Positions 11,700 to 22,427 of a stretch of 62,000 nucleotides of DNA are shown here, in pieces (the stretch's first letter is position 1; each line of letters begins with the position of its first letter). Origin of the DNA: Gnetum montanum (lineage: Eukaryota > Streptophyta > Gnetopsida > Gnetales > Gnetaceae); the NCBI GenBank assembly GCA_015680685.1, contig MNCI01028897.1, forward strand, positions 30,580 to 92,579. Direction: 5' to 3'. Below the pieces are notes generated by a model that was not told where the DNA came from, made no database searches, and saw only the letters and a list, made by a program, of their open reading frames with translations. A program made the position numbers and the translations under genes.

Positions 11700-13480
11700 G
11701 TTGATAGCTAACTCATATAGTAGCACATTATTCTTGGAACTAGCTAAGATCTTAACATGCTCTTATGTTGAAGACATAAACAAACTTGAACATGTTCATT
11801 CCCAACTCTCTGATGAAGATGATGACACCTATTGGGGAGAGTTGGAAATCCTTGATAACTTCAAGCAAGAGCCCCTAGAGGTAAAAACATTACTAGCTAG
11901 CATGGAATATGCATTTTTAAACAATGGTAAATTGATCATAATTAATGTCAAACTTGCTCCTGAATAAAAAGAAAAGTTGTTAAAGATGGTTAAAAAATGG
12001 CCAATAACTTTTTCTTAGCCATATCCTGAGCTTATAGGAATCGATCCAAGGATATGCTGGCATTGCACTTACATTGACCTAACCATGAAGCCTAGAAGAT
12101 AGTCATAAAGGTAGTTGAATCCCACATTGATGCAGATCATCAGGGAGGAATTTGAACAACCCCTCAAGGTGGGGTTCATCTATCCCATTGTAGATAGTGA
12201 GAGGATTAGCCAATCCATAATTTTTCCAAAGAAAGATGGAAAATGGCAGGTCTACATCAACATTAGGCTATTAAATATGGCAACATTTAAACTTCATTTT
12301 CCATTACCATTTGTGGATCATGTGTTGGACACTATATCTTGACATTATTATTATAGGTTCTTGGATGGTTATAGTGGCTATAACCAAATCAAAATTGTGT
12401 CATAAGATTAGGCTAAGACAACATTCATTAGTCCTTGAAGGACTTTTACATATTGGAAGATGTCATTTAGTTTGTGCAATGCCCCTATAACATTTGAACA
12501 CTTGGTCCTTAGTATCTTCCAAAAATAGACACGTAGTGGTGTGGAAGTATTCATGGATGAATTTTTCACCTATGGAGCTATGTTTAAGCAAACACTAGAA
12601 CACCTTGAGCAATTATTAAAAAGATGTGTTGAAAAAAACCTATAGCTCAACTAGGAAAACAACCATCTGTTTATCGAAGAAGGCATTTTTATAGGACACT
12701 AAATTTTGCAAAAAGGGATTGAGGTAGACGCAGAAAATATAAGGGTCATCCAAGGAATAATATGTCAACTAGAGATAGTTAAAGATGTTTAATCATTGCT
12801 TGGACACACTAGCTACTACTAGCAATTCATAGAGAATTTCTCTAAGATCATGAAATTATTGGTATAGCTTATAAAGAAAGATGCACCTTTCATTTGGACC
12901 AAGGAATGTGAACATGCATTCCAATAGTTAAAGGAGAAACTTGTAAAAACATCAATCCTACAAACATCAGACTAGTCCAGACCCTTCCACATCATGAAAA
13001 ATGCATCTAATTACCCCTTTGAAGTAGTTCTCATCTAGATGGATGATAAGAAACACCCATACTACATCCGCGATGCAAGTCGAAGCATTGTGGAAGCATA
13101 GTTAAATTACACCACTGTAGAAAAAGAACTAATGACCATGGTGTATGCTCTAGAAAAGTTCAGGTACTATGTGCTTCGCTACAAAGTATTTGTACACATG
13201 AATCATAGTGCAATCTACTTCTTCATGAATACTCCAATGGTGAGCCCTTGTGTCATACTATGGCTTATGATCTTGTAGAAATTTGATTTCATGATGATAG
13301 ATCAAAAAGGGACAAAAAATGTGATCACTGACCAACTCTCTCACCTAAGATGGGATAATAAACAGGAGGAGGGCTTGCTCTTTGATCAATTTTAAGACAA
13401 AATCCTCTTTAAAATAATAATAAATGAACAAACGCCTATAGAAACAACATGGTATAATGGAATCCTCATTTACCTTCTCA
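11700..13480 (+). pseudogene. element E reverse transcriptase and RNase H (Athila-like)
   Basis: One plus-strand frame runs without an obvious frameshift from about 12060 to 13540, broken only by nonsense codons. RT: LNPTLMQIIREEF, PKKDGKWQVYINIRLLN, HFPLPFVDHVLDTIS, FLDGYSGYNQI, CNAPITFE, then VFMDEFFTYG, where the usual second catalytic Asp is Glu. Connection: HTSYY...FIENFSKIMK. RNase H: FHIMKNASNYPF, LNYTTVEKELMTMVYALEKF, FVHMNHSAIYF; the first RNase H Asp and the HTDH Asp read as Asn. RRLNP-type RT entry and FPLPFIDQ-type text point to the Athila or a close chromodomain-less lineage. About two thirds of the stops are TAG. Confidence 0.8.
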
Positions 13481-13529
13481 CCAGGAGATGCTACAATATT
13501 TAGACTTTAGAAAAAAGTAACAACTTCTT

Positions 13530-14445
13530 CATTAGGCCAAATACTTCATGGAAATTAATGTTCACCATTACAAGGTGTGCATTGATGGCCTAATTTATTG
13601 GTGTGTCCCTAATGAAAATCAACTATGTGTTCTCCAAGATGCTCATGAAGGACATTGCAAAGGCTACTATGTACGGAGACACATGACCATAAAAATCCTC
13701 ATGGTGGGATACTATTTTCCTATAATCATTAGGTATGTCCACTAGTTTTTTCAATGTTGTGAAGGTTGTCAACAAGATGGGGGGATGACTACTTACATGA
13801 AAGGTCCTCAATAGTGGATTCAACCACTAGAACCTTTTGACATATGGGGCATTAACTTGATGGATCTCATCAAACTCATGTCCAATAGAAAGGCATATAT
13901 TATCATAGTAGTTAACTACTACACAAAATGGGTAGAAGTAGTAGCCATTACTAATTGTACATCATCCACTATTACTATATTTATACAACATGGAAACATC
14001 CTATTGGCTACTCTTTCCACAAGTTGATGTATGGAAAACTTCTAATGCTCCTGATCCAATCCAAGCTCTATACACTTTTAATAGCCTATGATTTGAATCT
14101 TGACCTAAGTATAGCATATAAAGAAAGATTTATAAACCTAAATGTGCTAGAGGAAAATCAATTAGTAGCCCTACCTTTTAATGAGGTGCATAAGGCATCT
14201 AGCAAGCAATGTCATGACCTAAGAATATGAAAGGTGAAACCTCAACTAGAAAATAAGGTCCTCTATTGGAACCCCACATATGTATCCCAAAAGGAAAAAT
14301 TTTAGACATTGTGGGAGGGACCTTATATAATTAATCAAACCCTTCCCTTTGAGGTCATGTTAATCTACAAATCTAAAATTCCAGCTAAAAAGTAGTTGGT
14401 CAACATCCAACAAGTAAAATGTTTCCTCAAACCAAGATAGGCTAG
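13530..14445 (+). pseudogene. element E integrase
   Basis: HHCC zinc-binding region: HEGHCKGYYVRRHMTIKILM (about 13648-13705) and CCEGCQQDGG (about 13756). Core: EPFDIWGINLMDLI, where the first catalytic Asp reads Asn, then VVNYYTKWVEVVAI. Text diverges after about 13980, so the second and third catalytic residues are not found and part of the core is probably deleted. C-terminal tail: LWEGPYIINQTLPFEVM (about 14310-14355) and VNIQQVKCFLKP, the wGPF...VnGqrLKpf region of plant gypsy integrases. Confidence 0.7.
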
Positions 14446-16094
14446 TGCAACTATAATCTTGATGAATGGAAAATCATGTTCCATTTTTTGGATCTCCTCC
14501 CTCCAACTCAATTGTGGGAGATATGGTAATCTATGCAAATAGTCCATATTACTTCTTAGCTTTTCTACATTTTTATTTTTCACATGTTTGATCTTACAAG
14601 TTATTTATTTTACAAGTTTTTAATCTTCAGATTTTTCTAATCTTACATCATTGTTAGTACCTTTGAGCCTTTCTTGATTATTTTACAATTTTTTATGTAT
14701 TTTACCTTGTTTTATTTTGTTCAAGTGTGATATTTCCTTATTTTTTCTAATAAAATTACTTTATTGCCACAGGACACAGTGCTACTGTTGTTATTTACTA
14801 ATGATGGTTTGTGCTTAATGAATGTTGTGATTGTTAATGTCTAGTTTCTATTTTTGAATTATGATGTCTAATGACTATGACATGAATTAATTTTCATAGA
14901 ATAGATAGTGAGTCCACATCATCCACCCATCCAATAAACTATATGGTTTTTCTTGTTCTGGGAATTTAAGGTCCCTTCCATTTAAGAAAATTTTGATCAA
15001 TTAGTGACCTTGGTAGTTTTGAAATTAGGAAGGATTCAAAGGTTTGTAAAGGGATGTGACTTCAAGGGGATACAATACTCTTTATACTCTTCTACTTGCT
15101 TGAGTTCTTGAGTGTTTTTCATAGACTTCTCATCATTCCATACCAACCACTAATAGAAAGTCAAATAAAGTCTTTGCATTGTGTGGTTTCCGTCCAAAAA
15201 TGTTTTAAGAAATGATGGAAATTCAAAGAACATCCCTTAGACATAATAAATGAATAAGTCCTTACATAGTGTGGTTCCCATTTCAAAAAAATAATGGAAA
15301 TTCAAAGCACACCCCTTGGACAAATAAATGAGCTATAAACATTGGTTATGGAACTAGAAAGACATGCACCTATGTATAAAGGCTCCCCATAACTAAGGCC
15401 CTCTCTTACTATCTACTTCTCTTTTTTCTTCTCTTTATGGAATGCTAGTTGTTCTGTGGAAGCACTCTCATGTATCATCTAAGTATAGGGATCTTAGGGT
15501 GGTGATGTGAAGTCACTGAAAATGGCTCATTTTGGTCTAGGTTAAGGATGGATCTTCTTAGGTCATTCTAAATACAAATTCCACAAGGGACTTCTTATGA
15601 TATAAATTTGATTCTCCATCATCCATTTATGCTACCATAACTCACCTCGCTGTGAAGTCCTATGTTATGCTTTATGTCTTAGTCTGAATTCTCGGATAGA
15701 TTTTTTTTGGTTGGTCCTTAACTTTTCATGACCATTAGTTAATTGTAGGGCCCATAGACTCCTTAGTTGAGGCTATGCAAGGGCAACAAGGGCATGAGCC
15801 TATTATGGGGAGGTTCATTATCTTTGACATTTTTACAATCCTATCTTTCACATATTCCATTATGTATTTTGCTCAGTGCTCCTTAACATTTTCTTTCATT
15901 TATCCCCTGAATCATTTTTTCTCCATTTTTCCAAATTTATGAGTTCCAATTTTATGGGTCGAACTGAGTGTTGGCTACACTCCCCACCAAGGGTAACAAC
16001 TACAAAAATTTTCAAACTATTGGCTACACTCCCTACCAAGCATAAAAACCAAAAACAATTTCAACTATTAAAGAATTTTAAATTGTAGGGTATG
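14446..16094 (+). other. 3' region of element E and unassigned flank of element A
   Basis: T-rich sequence follows the integrase. No copy of the proposed 5' LTR is found. A TATA-like TGTATAAAGGC at about 15373-15383, followed by a pyrimidine-rich stretch, may be another LTR promoter. Near 15970-16045 the phrase TTGGCTACACTCCC appears twice. This may be an old LTR into which element A inserted, since its other flank (32494 on) has similar low-complexity text. No gene is supported. Confidence 0.4.
15171..15330 (+). repeat. two-copy tandem duplication, about 80 bp
   Basis: Copy 1 (about 15171-15255) and copy 2 (about 15256-15330) share TAGTGTGGTT or TTGTGTGGTT, AATGATGGAAATTCAAAG or ATAATGGAAATTCAAAGC, and CCCTTAGACA or CCCTTGGACA followed by AATAAATGA. 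The copies are visibly diverged. Confidence 0.6.
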
Positions 16095-16099
16095 CTCAC
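16095..16099 (+). repeat. target-site duplication of element A, left copy (CTCAC)
   Basis: CTCAC directly precedes the TG that opens the 5' LTR. The partner after the 3' LTR is CTCAT at 32489-32493, one transition away. Confidence 0.7.
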
Positions 16100-16376
16100 T
16101 GAAACACCCCAAAAAATTCGAAAGCATGCTTGCTTCACTAGGCCTTGCAATTCACGCAGCCCTACGACAATTCTTTGGGAGGAGAACACTCTAAATTTAG
16201 GCTGGCCAGTTTAGAAAATTTTCTACTTTAGATGTGAATAGCCTCCACAGATCATCCTACATGTCCACCTAAGTAGTTTACCTAGTTGATAGCTTCCTCA
16301 GAAGTGATGCACAGAGTTGACAATTGTGCTCAAGATTCATGAAATAGTTCGGCAAGTTTTCTAAATCACAAAATTT

Positions 16377-16880
16377 GCTACGCTATGCTACGCCTCACTA
16401 TGTAGTGTAGCAAGCTTTAGAAAGTGACTACAGAATGAAGTGCCATGCTACATAGTGTAGCATAGCGTAGCAAAAGCTGTACAGTTAGTTTCCTCACCTA
16501 ACTTCAAGTCCTTCAGCAATGTCTCTTTCTGTCAGAAATTCACAGACCATGTCTACTACTATGTTATGCTAAGCTACATGGCATAGTGAGGCATAGAAAT
16601 TCTATAGAAGTGATAGAAGGCATCTCAAATTGTGTGATCAACAAGTTTGCAAGTTTCGTAGTGCAAAAAGCAAAGTTTGTAGATTGGAAACATTTTTGCA
16701 ACTAAGGATGGCTGCTATGCTATGATATGCTACATTGTGTAGCATAGCATAGAAAATATGCAACTAGCAGTCACAACACTACGAAGGTTTCCGACGCATG
16801 CAGTAAGAAACAACACAAATCCTTTTCTTCAAATTGATGGTTACACTACGCTACGATGCCTAGCGTAGCACAGTGTAACA
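16377..16880. repeat. U3 palindrome cluster (GCTAY/RTAGC), element A 5' LTR
   Basis: Palindromes at 16377-16412, 16443-16472, about 16560-16596, 16711-16752 and 16842-16880. Each has runs of GCTAC or GCTAT on the left and GTAGC or ATAGC on the right, such as CTATGCTATGATATGCTAC followed within 5 bp by GTAGCATAGCATAG. All lie upstream of the LTR TATA box. Equivalent palindromes are found in the other LTRs of this family. Confidence 0.75.
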
Positions 16881-17124
16881 AGATGCTATGCTACATCAAG
16901 TTCTACCTACAAAGCATGGAAAGACATACTAAGTAGTTATGTGACATTAATACAAATCACCTAATTACATTGTTGCTCTGACAAAGTAGTTACGACATGG
17001 TAGGATCGTAATTACGGCACAGTAGGTTTGCCCAATGGTCATGCAGGCATGTGCAACATAGACAAGTTAGCATGGGCCCAAGGCACGTGGTGTCCAAACC
17101 ACCCCCTTCGCATGCCCTTGGTCC

Positions 17125-17132
17125 TATAAATA
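17125..17132 (+). promoter_or_regulatory. TATA box of element A 5' LTR
   Basis: TATAAATA in GTCCTATAAATACCCC, conserved at 31854 in the 3' LTR. The plus-strand genomic RNA would start about 30 bp downstream. Confidence 0.7.
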
Positions 17133-17767
17133 CCCCAATGAACAATGCTAAGAGGAATTTTTTCTTTTGGCTTTTAGCTTCTAAATTCTAGCACTCTATC
17201 TCTCTTTTCACAAATAGGAAAGTGACCTTGAGCATTGTAAGCTTCCTCTTTGACACTGCAAACAGTTAGCATTCTCAGCTACCATCTTATTCTATCCCCT
17301 TTCTACCACCTTGGTATGATTTTTACATTGTCAGCTCCTAAGTCCACGCCCAAGCGCACAACCATTTTTTCTTTACACGTCTTGGTTACTTTAAAGATCT
17401 CTGCACTCCTCAACGCTGTGCAATCGACAATATCCATCTTGACAGAGTGAACTTGTAGCTTTTGAGTGGTGCATTTTTCTAACTGCATTTTACTCTGCTT
17501 CTTTTTTATTACTATATTTTATACTATTTTCTATCTCTTTTACATTTAAGCATTACTTCATGTTGTTACTTTTGTTTTCAAACCACATGTTGTGAAAGGC
17601 TATATAGATGCCAAATAAGTCCCTATTTGATTGACTAGACCATTCAAGGTGCCATGTATTTGTTACATCAAGCACAACCCTCTCGCAGATATGGGGTTGA
17701 GACTGTCACGATCGCCAACCCCTCGATGTTTTCTAGCCATCGACATTTTTTGTTGCTATAGTTTTTT

Positions 17768-17786
17768 CTAGCACTAGAAGGAGGAC
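17768..17786 (+). promoter_or_regulatory. primer-binding site of element A (decayed)
   Basis: CTAGCACTAGAAGGAGGAC lies 7 bp after the 5' LTR. Elements B and C have the related TGGTTCTAGAAGGAAGG and TTGCACTAGAAGGAGGG at the same place, so CTAGAAGGAGG is the shared part. The donor tRNA was not identified. Confidence 0.6.
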
Positions 17787-17789
17787 TTT

Positions 17790-18116
17790 TTGGTGTCTTT
17801 TCCTCATGTTACAGTAGTCCTATAAGCCTTCTACACCCTGATAAGCATTAGCATAAACTTGATACCCTTTTGTGGTTGTTTACGCATCGTGTGGTATAGA
17901 GCAGTTACCTAAACGATTCCCTAGGAGCCATACAAGATATAAAGCCTATGATTGCGAATTAACTTTTTCTTTTGTTTACACTAGTCTTGCATGCGTGATG
18001 TACCTTATTGCACACTATCATAAATGTGATACACTTTTATGATTGTTTACAAATCATGTCATACAGAGACGTCACCTAAACAATTCCTTGGGAGCCCTAC
18101 AAGACATAAAGCCTTC
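17790..18116 (+). repeat. two-copy repeat in the leader, spacing 167 bp
   Basis: CATAAACTTGATACCCTTTT (17852) recurs as CATAAATGTGATACACTTTT (18019), and about 90 bp after each start the text ACCTAAACGATTCC or ACCTAAACAATTCC followed by GGGAGCC or AGGAGCC and ATAAAGCCT repeats. Two related units stand between the primer-binding site and gag. Confidence 0.65.
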
Positions 18117-18217
18117 TTAATTATTTGCCAACTTCTTTGATCTTCCCATTCACAAAATTTTTTAGTTGTTCGATTTATTTGATTTTTTCATTTTCAAAAA
18201 TTCCTAGCTTAATAACA

Positions 18218-21060
18218 ATGGCTTCTACAACTACTGCTGCTAGTAACTTCAACATTGAAACTCCCATCATGGTTGAAGGCACCACTGGTGCCGAACAACC
18301 GTTGAACCCGATGCTGGAAACATGTCGATCCCTCAAGATCCAAAAATGGGGACCTAAGCACTTGGCCTAGCAACATGAGTAATATAACTTCCTCTATGCA
18401 AAGGTTTAGGCAAACTTTCCTTTAGATGTACATGAGTGCAACTGCAAACATAGCTTTGAGCTTGCATATTGTGATGGGAAGAAATTTGTTCCCACTGCCA
18501 GCATTTTCATACCTTTGACACAGAAAAGCCAAAGGTTTCTGGACTAGATAATTCAGTTGGCTAGGCTTAGAGAGCAACAAGACACATCATCTAACTAGGA
18601 TGACGTCTTCTAGGATAGACAAGAGGAACTCTATTCCCAATCCAATGAGGGAGGTCCAACCAACCTCATTCTTGTCCCTCCTACCTAGTCCTTCTAGGCC
18701 AATCCATTGTCTTTCACCACTCCCTTTGTCATCATGCCTATGTTTTCATAGCCTACAACTACAACTGCAATGCGTAGGCATATTACCATCCTGGTATATC
18801 AATGCTCTTATTCCCTTCTTTCATTTGTAGCAACTATGCCTCTACAAACTATTCATCAGTCCATTCTTGTAGTGCATCCCACACCAATCATGGTTACCCT
18901 ACCACATGTTTATACAGTACCCACTTCACAATCGTATGCAACCTCCATTTCAATTCCTACACTCACATCTATTCCACCCACTGTGGTAGGCTCAAGTCCA
19001 TCTACATTGTGGACCCTATTCACGCACAGACCATCATAGATGTCTCATTATGTCCATGCATAGACCTACCAAACCTCGAAAATGGTACAACCTAACATAG
19101 GCTTATGGTCTATTCCACTGGTGACACAAGTGGTCTATACAGCAGCACAACCTGCGGTCGCTACTCCAACCACACCACCTGCTAGGTGGTAGATATTGCA
19201 AGTAGCACTGCTCTCGAGGGCTACCCCAATGGTACCGCCTATGGGTCACACCAGCATCCCTACTATTCCACAAATGGGAACTACCTTAGCAGTCTCCCAA
19301 CCCTCCACAATGTTGCAAGTTTTGGACCAAGCATTCCAGCTCATCCAAACTCTCACTGAGGAAATAAAATGCCTTAAGGCAGTCGGCTCTAACACGGTAC
19401 AGGTCATGGAATTTTACTAGGATGATCCCATTATCCCTATAATCCTTACTCTGATGCTACCCCCAAGGATGTCTCTTCCACACTTCACAAAGTACGATGG
19501 GGAGGGGGACACCAATGTACATCTAGTTACCTTTAGGTTTGAGTCTCTCCTACTGCAACATTGGTTGCACACAATCATTCATGTCTTTGTTATGTCCCTA
19601 GCTAGGAGAGCCTTAGATTAGTACTATGCATTACCATGCTCATACATTTCAACTTTAGAAGAGCTTCAGACCTGGTTCATGATGCGCTTCAAGTATAACT
19701 TGAAGCCAAATATCATGCTGGACTAGCTAATGAGCATGAAGCAGAAGCCTCTGGAACCGTTCTAGAAGTTCATCAGTATTGGAGCGTGACCCTTAATGAA
19801 ATCTATGAGCCCATTGTGAAGGCCCACTTGCTAGCCATCTTTAAGGTTATAATGAATGACTTCATCAAGTCTAAACTATACTACCTCACTCCTCGCACTC
19901 TTACTCAAGCCTTTGCTTAGACTAAGAGCATACAAGATGTGGCTGAGGCAAGTAAAGGCCCAACGTACATTGCTTACAAAAACACCTTCACAAAAAAGGA
20001 CAAGGGTAAAACCCCAACAACCACAGTGGCCATTGTGGCAACTGAGGTCAAGCCCAAACCAAGTAACACTAGTAGCAAGACCAACAAGAAACTGACCATA
20101 GCCATAGCTAACCCCATGCCAAAGTAGGGTATCATGTTGCAACCTCTAGTACCCATCCCTGAGACATCTGTACAACTGAAACCAAAATTTTAGCATAAAG
20201 ATTGCTCAAAGTACATCCCACTGCCTCTCAAACCTTTAGAACTTCTAAAGCAGCTATTGGCAGCAAGGCATATGCAATGTAAGCAAATGTCTCAAGAAGC
20301 AATCAGAAGACATCAGCACTATTGCAAGCTCCATAGGAACCCCTCTTTGGCCTTGCCCAATGAGCCACCAGTTCCTAAGGATTTTAGGTTGGACAGGTTT
20401 TGTGACTATCACCAATAGTGTGGTCACAACACGGGTTACTATCTAGCATTGTAGGATGACATTCAAAGATTGATCAACCAAAGAAAACTAGTGTTGGATG
20501 AAAGCAACCCAGTACATCCTGAAAACCAATCTATGCATGTCTACATAGATCCCCTCAATGTCAACAATGCTGGTTACATCATCAATGCCATCAACATTGA
20601 CAATGATCCTAGGCCACCCTAGCAACCATTTTTGTTCTGTGTGCCTCAATGTAGTGCACCATCATCATGAGTGGTTAATCAAAGCCTGCAATAGCTGCTC
20701 ATTCTAAGAGTTCCTCCATGGGCATCCATCTCTACACCACCATTAGCTTCTTTCATCATTAGGGGGCCAACTCTTTCAATAGCCCCCACCTCGCATAAGA
20801 CAGCTGAACAACCTTCTTGTCCTAAAAAACGGGAAGTGCATTTTGTAGGTGAGGTGTCAAGAGGAAGTACCGCCCCTAGTACTTCCAAGCCTATGTCTTT
20901 TCCCCCTTGCATCTACACCCTCTTCACCAAAAATGAACATTGCTATAACAACATAGTCCATGCAGCCCTATCAAAAAAGGTCTGAATCTAGACCCAAAGT
21001 TGCCCCTCCTTGGGAAATTCATCTTCTAGGACAAGTCGAAGAAGAGGAAAGCATCAAATA
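18218..21060 (+). pseudogene. element A Gag
   Basis: ATG at 18218 (MASTTTAASNF...) aligns with the Gag start of element B. The N-terminal part contains YNFLYAKVQANFPLD and LREQQDTSS, then a Pro/Thr/Ser-rich segment. Capsid-like part: LDQAFQLIQTLTEEIKCLKA (about 19323-19382), VMEFY, PRMSLPHFTKYDGEGDTN, LEELQTWFMMRFKYNLKP. C-terminal nucleocapsid-like Cys/His cluster: RFCDYHQ, CGHNT, then ALWDDIQ-type text with several TAG stops (about 20395-20480), the CxxH...H...C arrangement of Tat/Ogre Gag. At least one frameshift near 19750 and many TAG codons make it inactive. Confidence 0.75.
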
Positions 21061-21339
21061 GGGGGGTGGCTAAGACCTTTTGGATGCCCTCACTTAGGTC
21101 AAGTAGGCTCTAAAACAAAAAAACACTACATTGAGCCTATACGACCTAATCATGATGTCTGTCCCACACCACGAGGCTTTGATCTACATGTTGATGGTGA
21201 TTCTGATCAACGAAGGCATGCCAATAGAAGAGGAAGTGATCCACTTGGTCATGCTTCCTTCTGCACTCGTAGGACCTTAGCCATCCCAATTGACATTAAG
21301 TGACAATGCCATTAGGGAAGATTCCAAAAGGGGTCAAGT

Positions 21340-21840
21340 GACCATGACACCTCTTTTCATCATAATTTAGGTTAGCCAACACTAGATCTGAAGGGTACAT
21401 GTTGATGATTGGGCTACCATGAATGTCATCCCCTTCCCTATTATGGACAAGTTGGGCTTGGTCGACTAGATCAAACCCACAATGATGTTACGCCTAAGGT
21501 CCTTCAATGGGGCATGTGTCCTAGTAAAAGGCATAGTCGACATAGACTTCGTAGCAAGGGACTATTTTTCCACAAACGCAGTGTTCATCATGGTCAAGGA
21601 AATGCCTGGGTTTAACCTGATCTTAGGAAGATCATGGTTAGCAAAAATTAGGACTGTCTCCTCACCCATACATCAAGAAATCCACCTACCATACATGGGT
21701 ATGGAGGTGGTGATCCATGGTGATGAAGTGGCAACACAAGCTATCAGTAACGTAGACATGGAGTAGGGTTCAGAGGTTGTAACCTCTGAGAATGAAGCAC
21801 TTGCTCATGCGCACATTAACCGCTTAGCTACATTTTAACC
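21340..21840 (+). pseudogene. element A aspartic protease
   Basis: Active-site region HVDDWATMNVIPFPIMDKLG (about 21397-21456). Elements B and C read HIDDGAST and HVDDGATK here, so the active-site Gly is replaced by Trp in A. An open stretch follows at about 21482-21766 with FNLILGRSWLAKIRTVSSP, the second conserved protease region. The protease frame ends at about 21838, before the 33-bp array and the antisense gene. RT does not resume until about 27750, so a simple PR-RT polyprotein is impossible without splicing or re-initiation. Confidence 0.7.
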
Positions 21841-22007
21841 CACTTAGCTACATATAAGTGATGGTGATGTTTTGCTTAATCCACAGTGGGTTAAGATGTA
21901 GCTAAGCATAGCGTAGCAACCCCACTGTTTCCTACCCAGTTGCCATCACTTATATGTCCACTACTTTTTTCCTTGTTAACATACCATCCTTTTCACATAC
22001 TACACTA

Positions 22008-22246
22008 TGGCCCAAAACAACCTAAAATTATGCTACACTATGGCCCAAAATGGCCTAAAACTATGCTATGCTATGGTCCGAAATGGCCTAAAATTATGTT
22101 ACGCAATGGCCCGAAATGGCCTAAAACTAGCATAAGTTACCAATTAGCCATTATTCAAGTTGTTAATGTATCATCTTTTTGGCATGTTACGTAATGGCCT
22201 AAAATGGCCTAAAACAATCAATGGCCTGGAATGGCCTAAAACTAGC
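22008..22246. repeat. 33-bp tandem array between protease and antisense gene
   Basis: Units at 22008-22040, 22041-22073, 22074-22106 and from 22107 are exactly 33 bp apart (TGGCCCAAAATGGCC then TAAAACTATGCTACG-type text). Further partial units reach about 22246. The shared part, GGCCTAAAACTAG in element orientation, recurs in all other arrays of this family. Confidence 0.8.
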
Positions 22247-22341
22247 ACATGAAAGCATTAACATTCTACACAAAACACAACACCTATACATTACACAAAG
22301 TTAGCATAGAATAAATTTCTATTTCATAAAATCCTCTTTGC

Positions 22342-22347
22342 TTTATT
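22342..22347 (-). terminator. AATAAA polyadenylation signal of the antisense gene (A)
   Basis: AATAAA on the minus strand, 81 bp past the stop codon of the last exon (22428) and before the 33-bp array. Element B has no perfect AATAAA at this place. Confidence 0.45.
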
Positions 22348-22427
22348 CAAAACTATTTTCTTTTAATCAATGTTTGCAAAATTTGTTACACAAAATTTTA
22401 AAATTCTAGAAAAAAAATCTCATGTTG

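Larger units (their letters stand above)
16100..17760 (+). repeat. 5' LTR of element A
   Basis: Starts TGAAACACC and ends at 17760 in TA (CA in the partner LTR). Its copy is at 30971-32488. It holds U3 palindromes at 16377-16880, a TATA box at 17125, and a U5 tail ending CATCGACATTTTTTGTTGC. The start matches the start of the element B LTR (AAACACC, GCTTGCTTCACTAGG), so A and B are one family. Confidence 0.85.

Noticed and set aside
14446-16094. 3' LTR of element E
   Set aside because: No repeat of the sequence before 5738 could be found, so none is annotated.
19856-20156. Several overlapping ORFs on both strands
   Set aside because: Shadows of the element A gag region, where the Lys/Pro/Thr-rich gag frame gives the only sensible match.
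22008-22246. CRISPR array
   Set aside because: Tandem 33-bp units without spacers in a plant nuclear retrotransposon.
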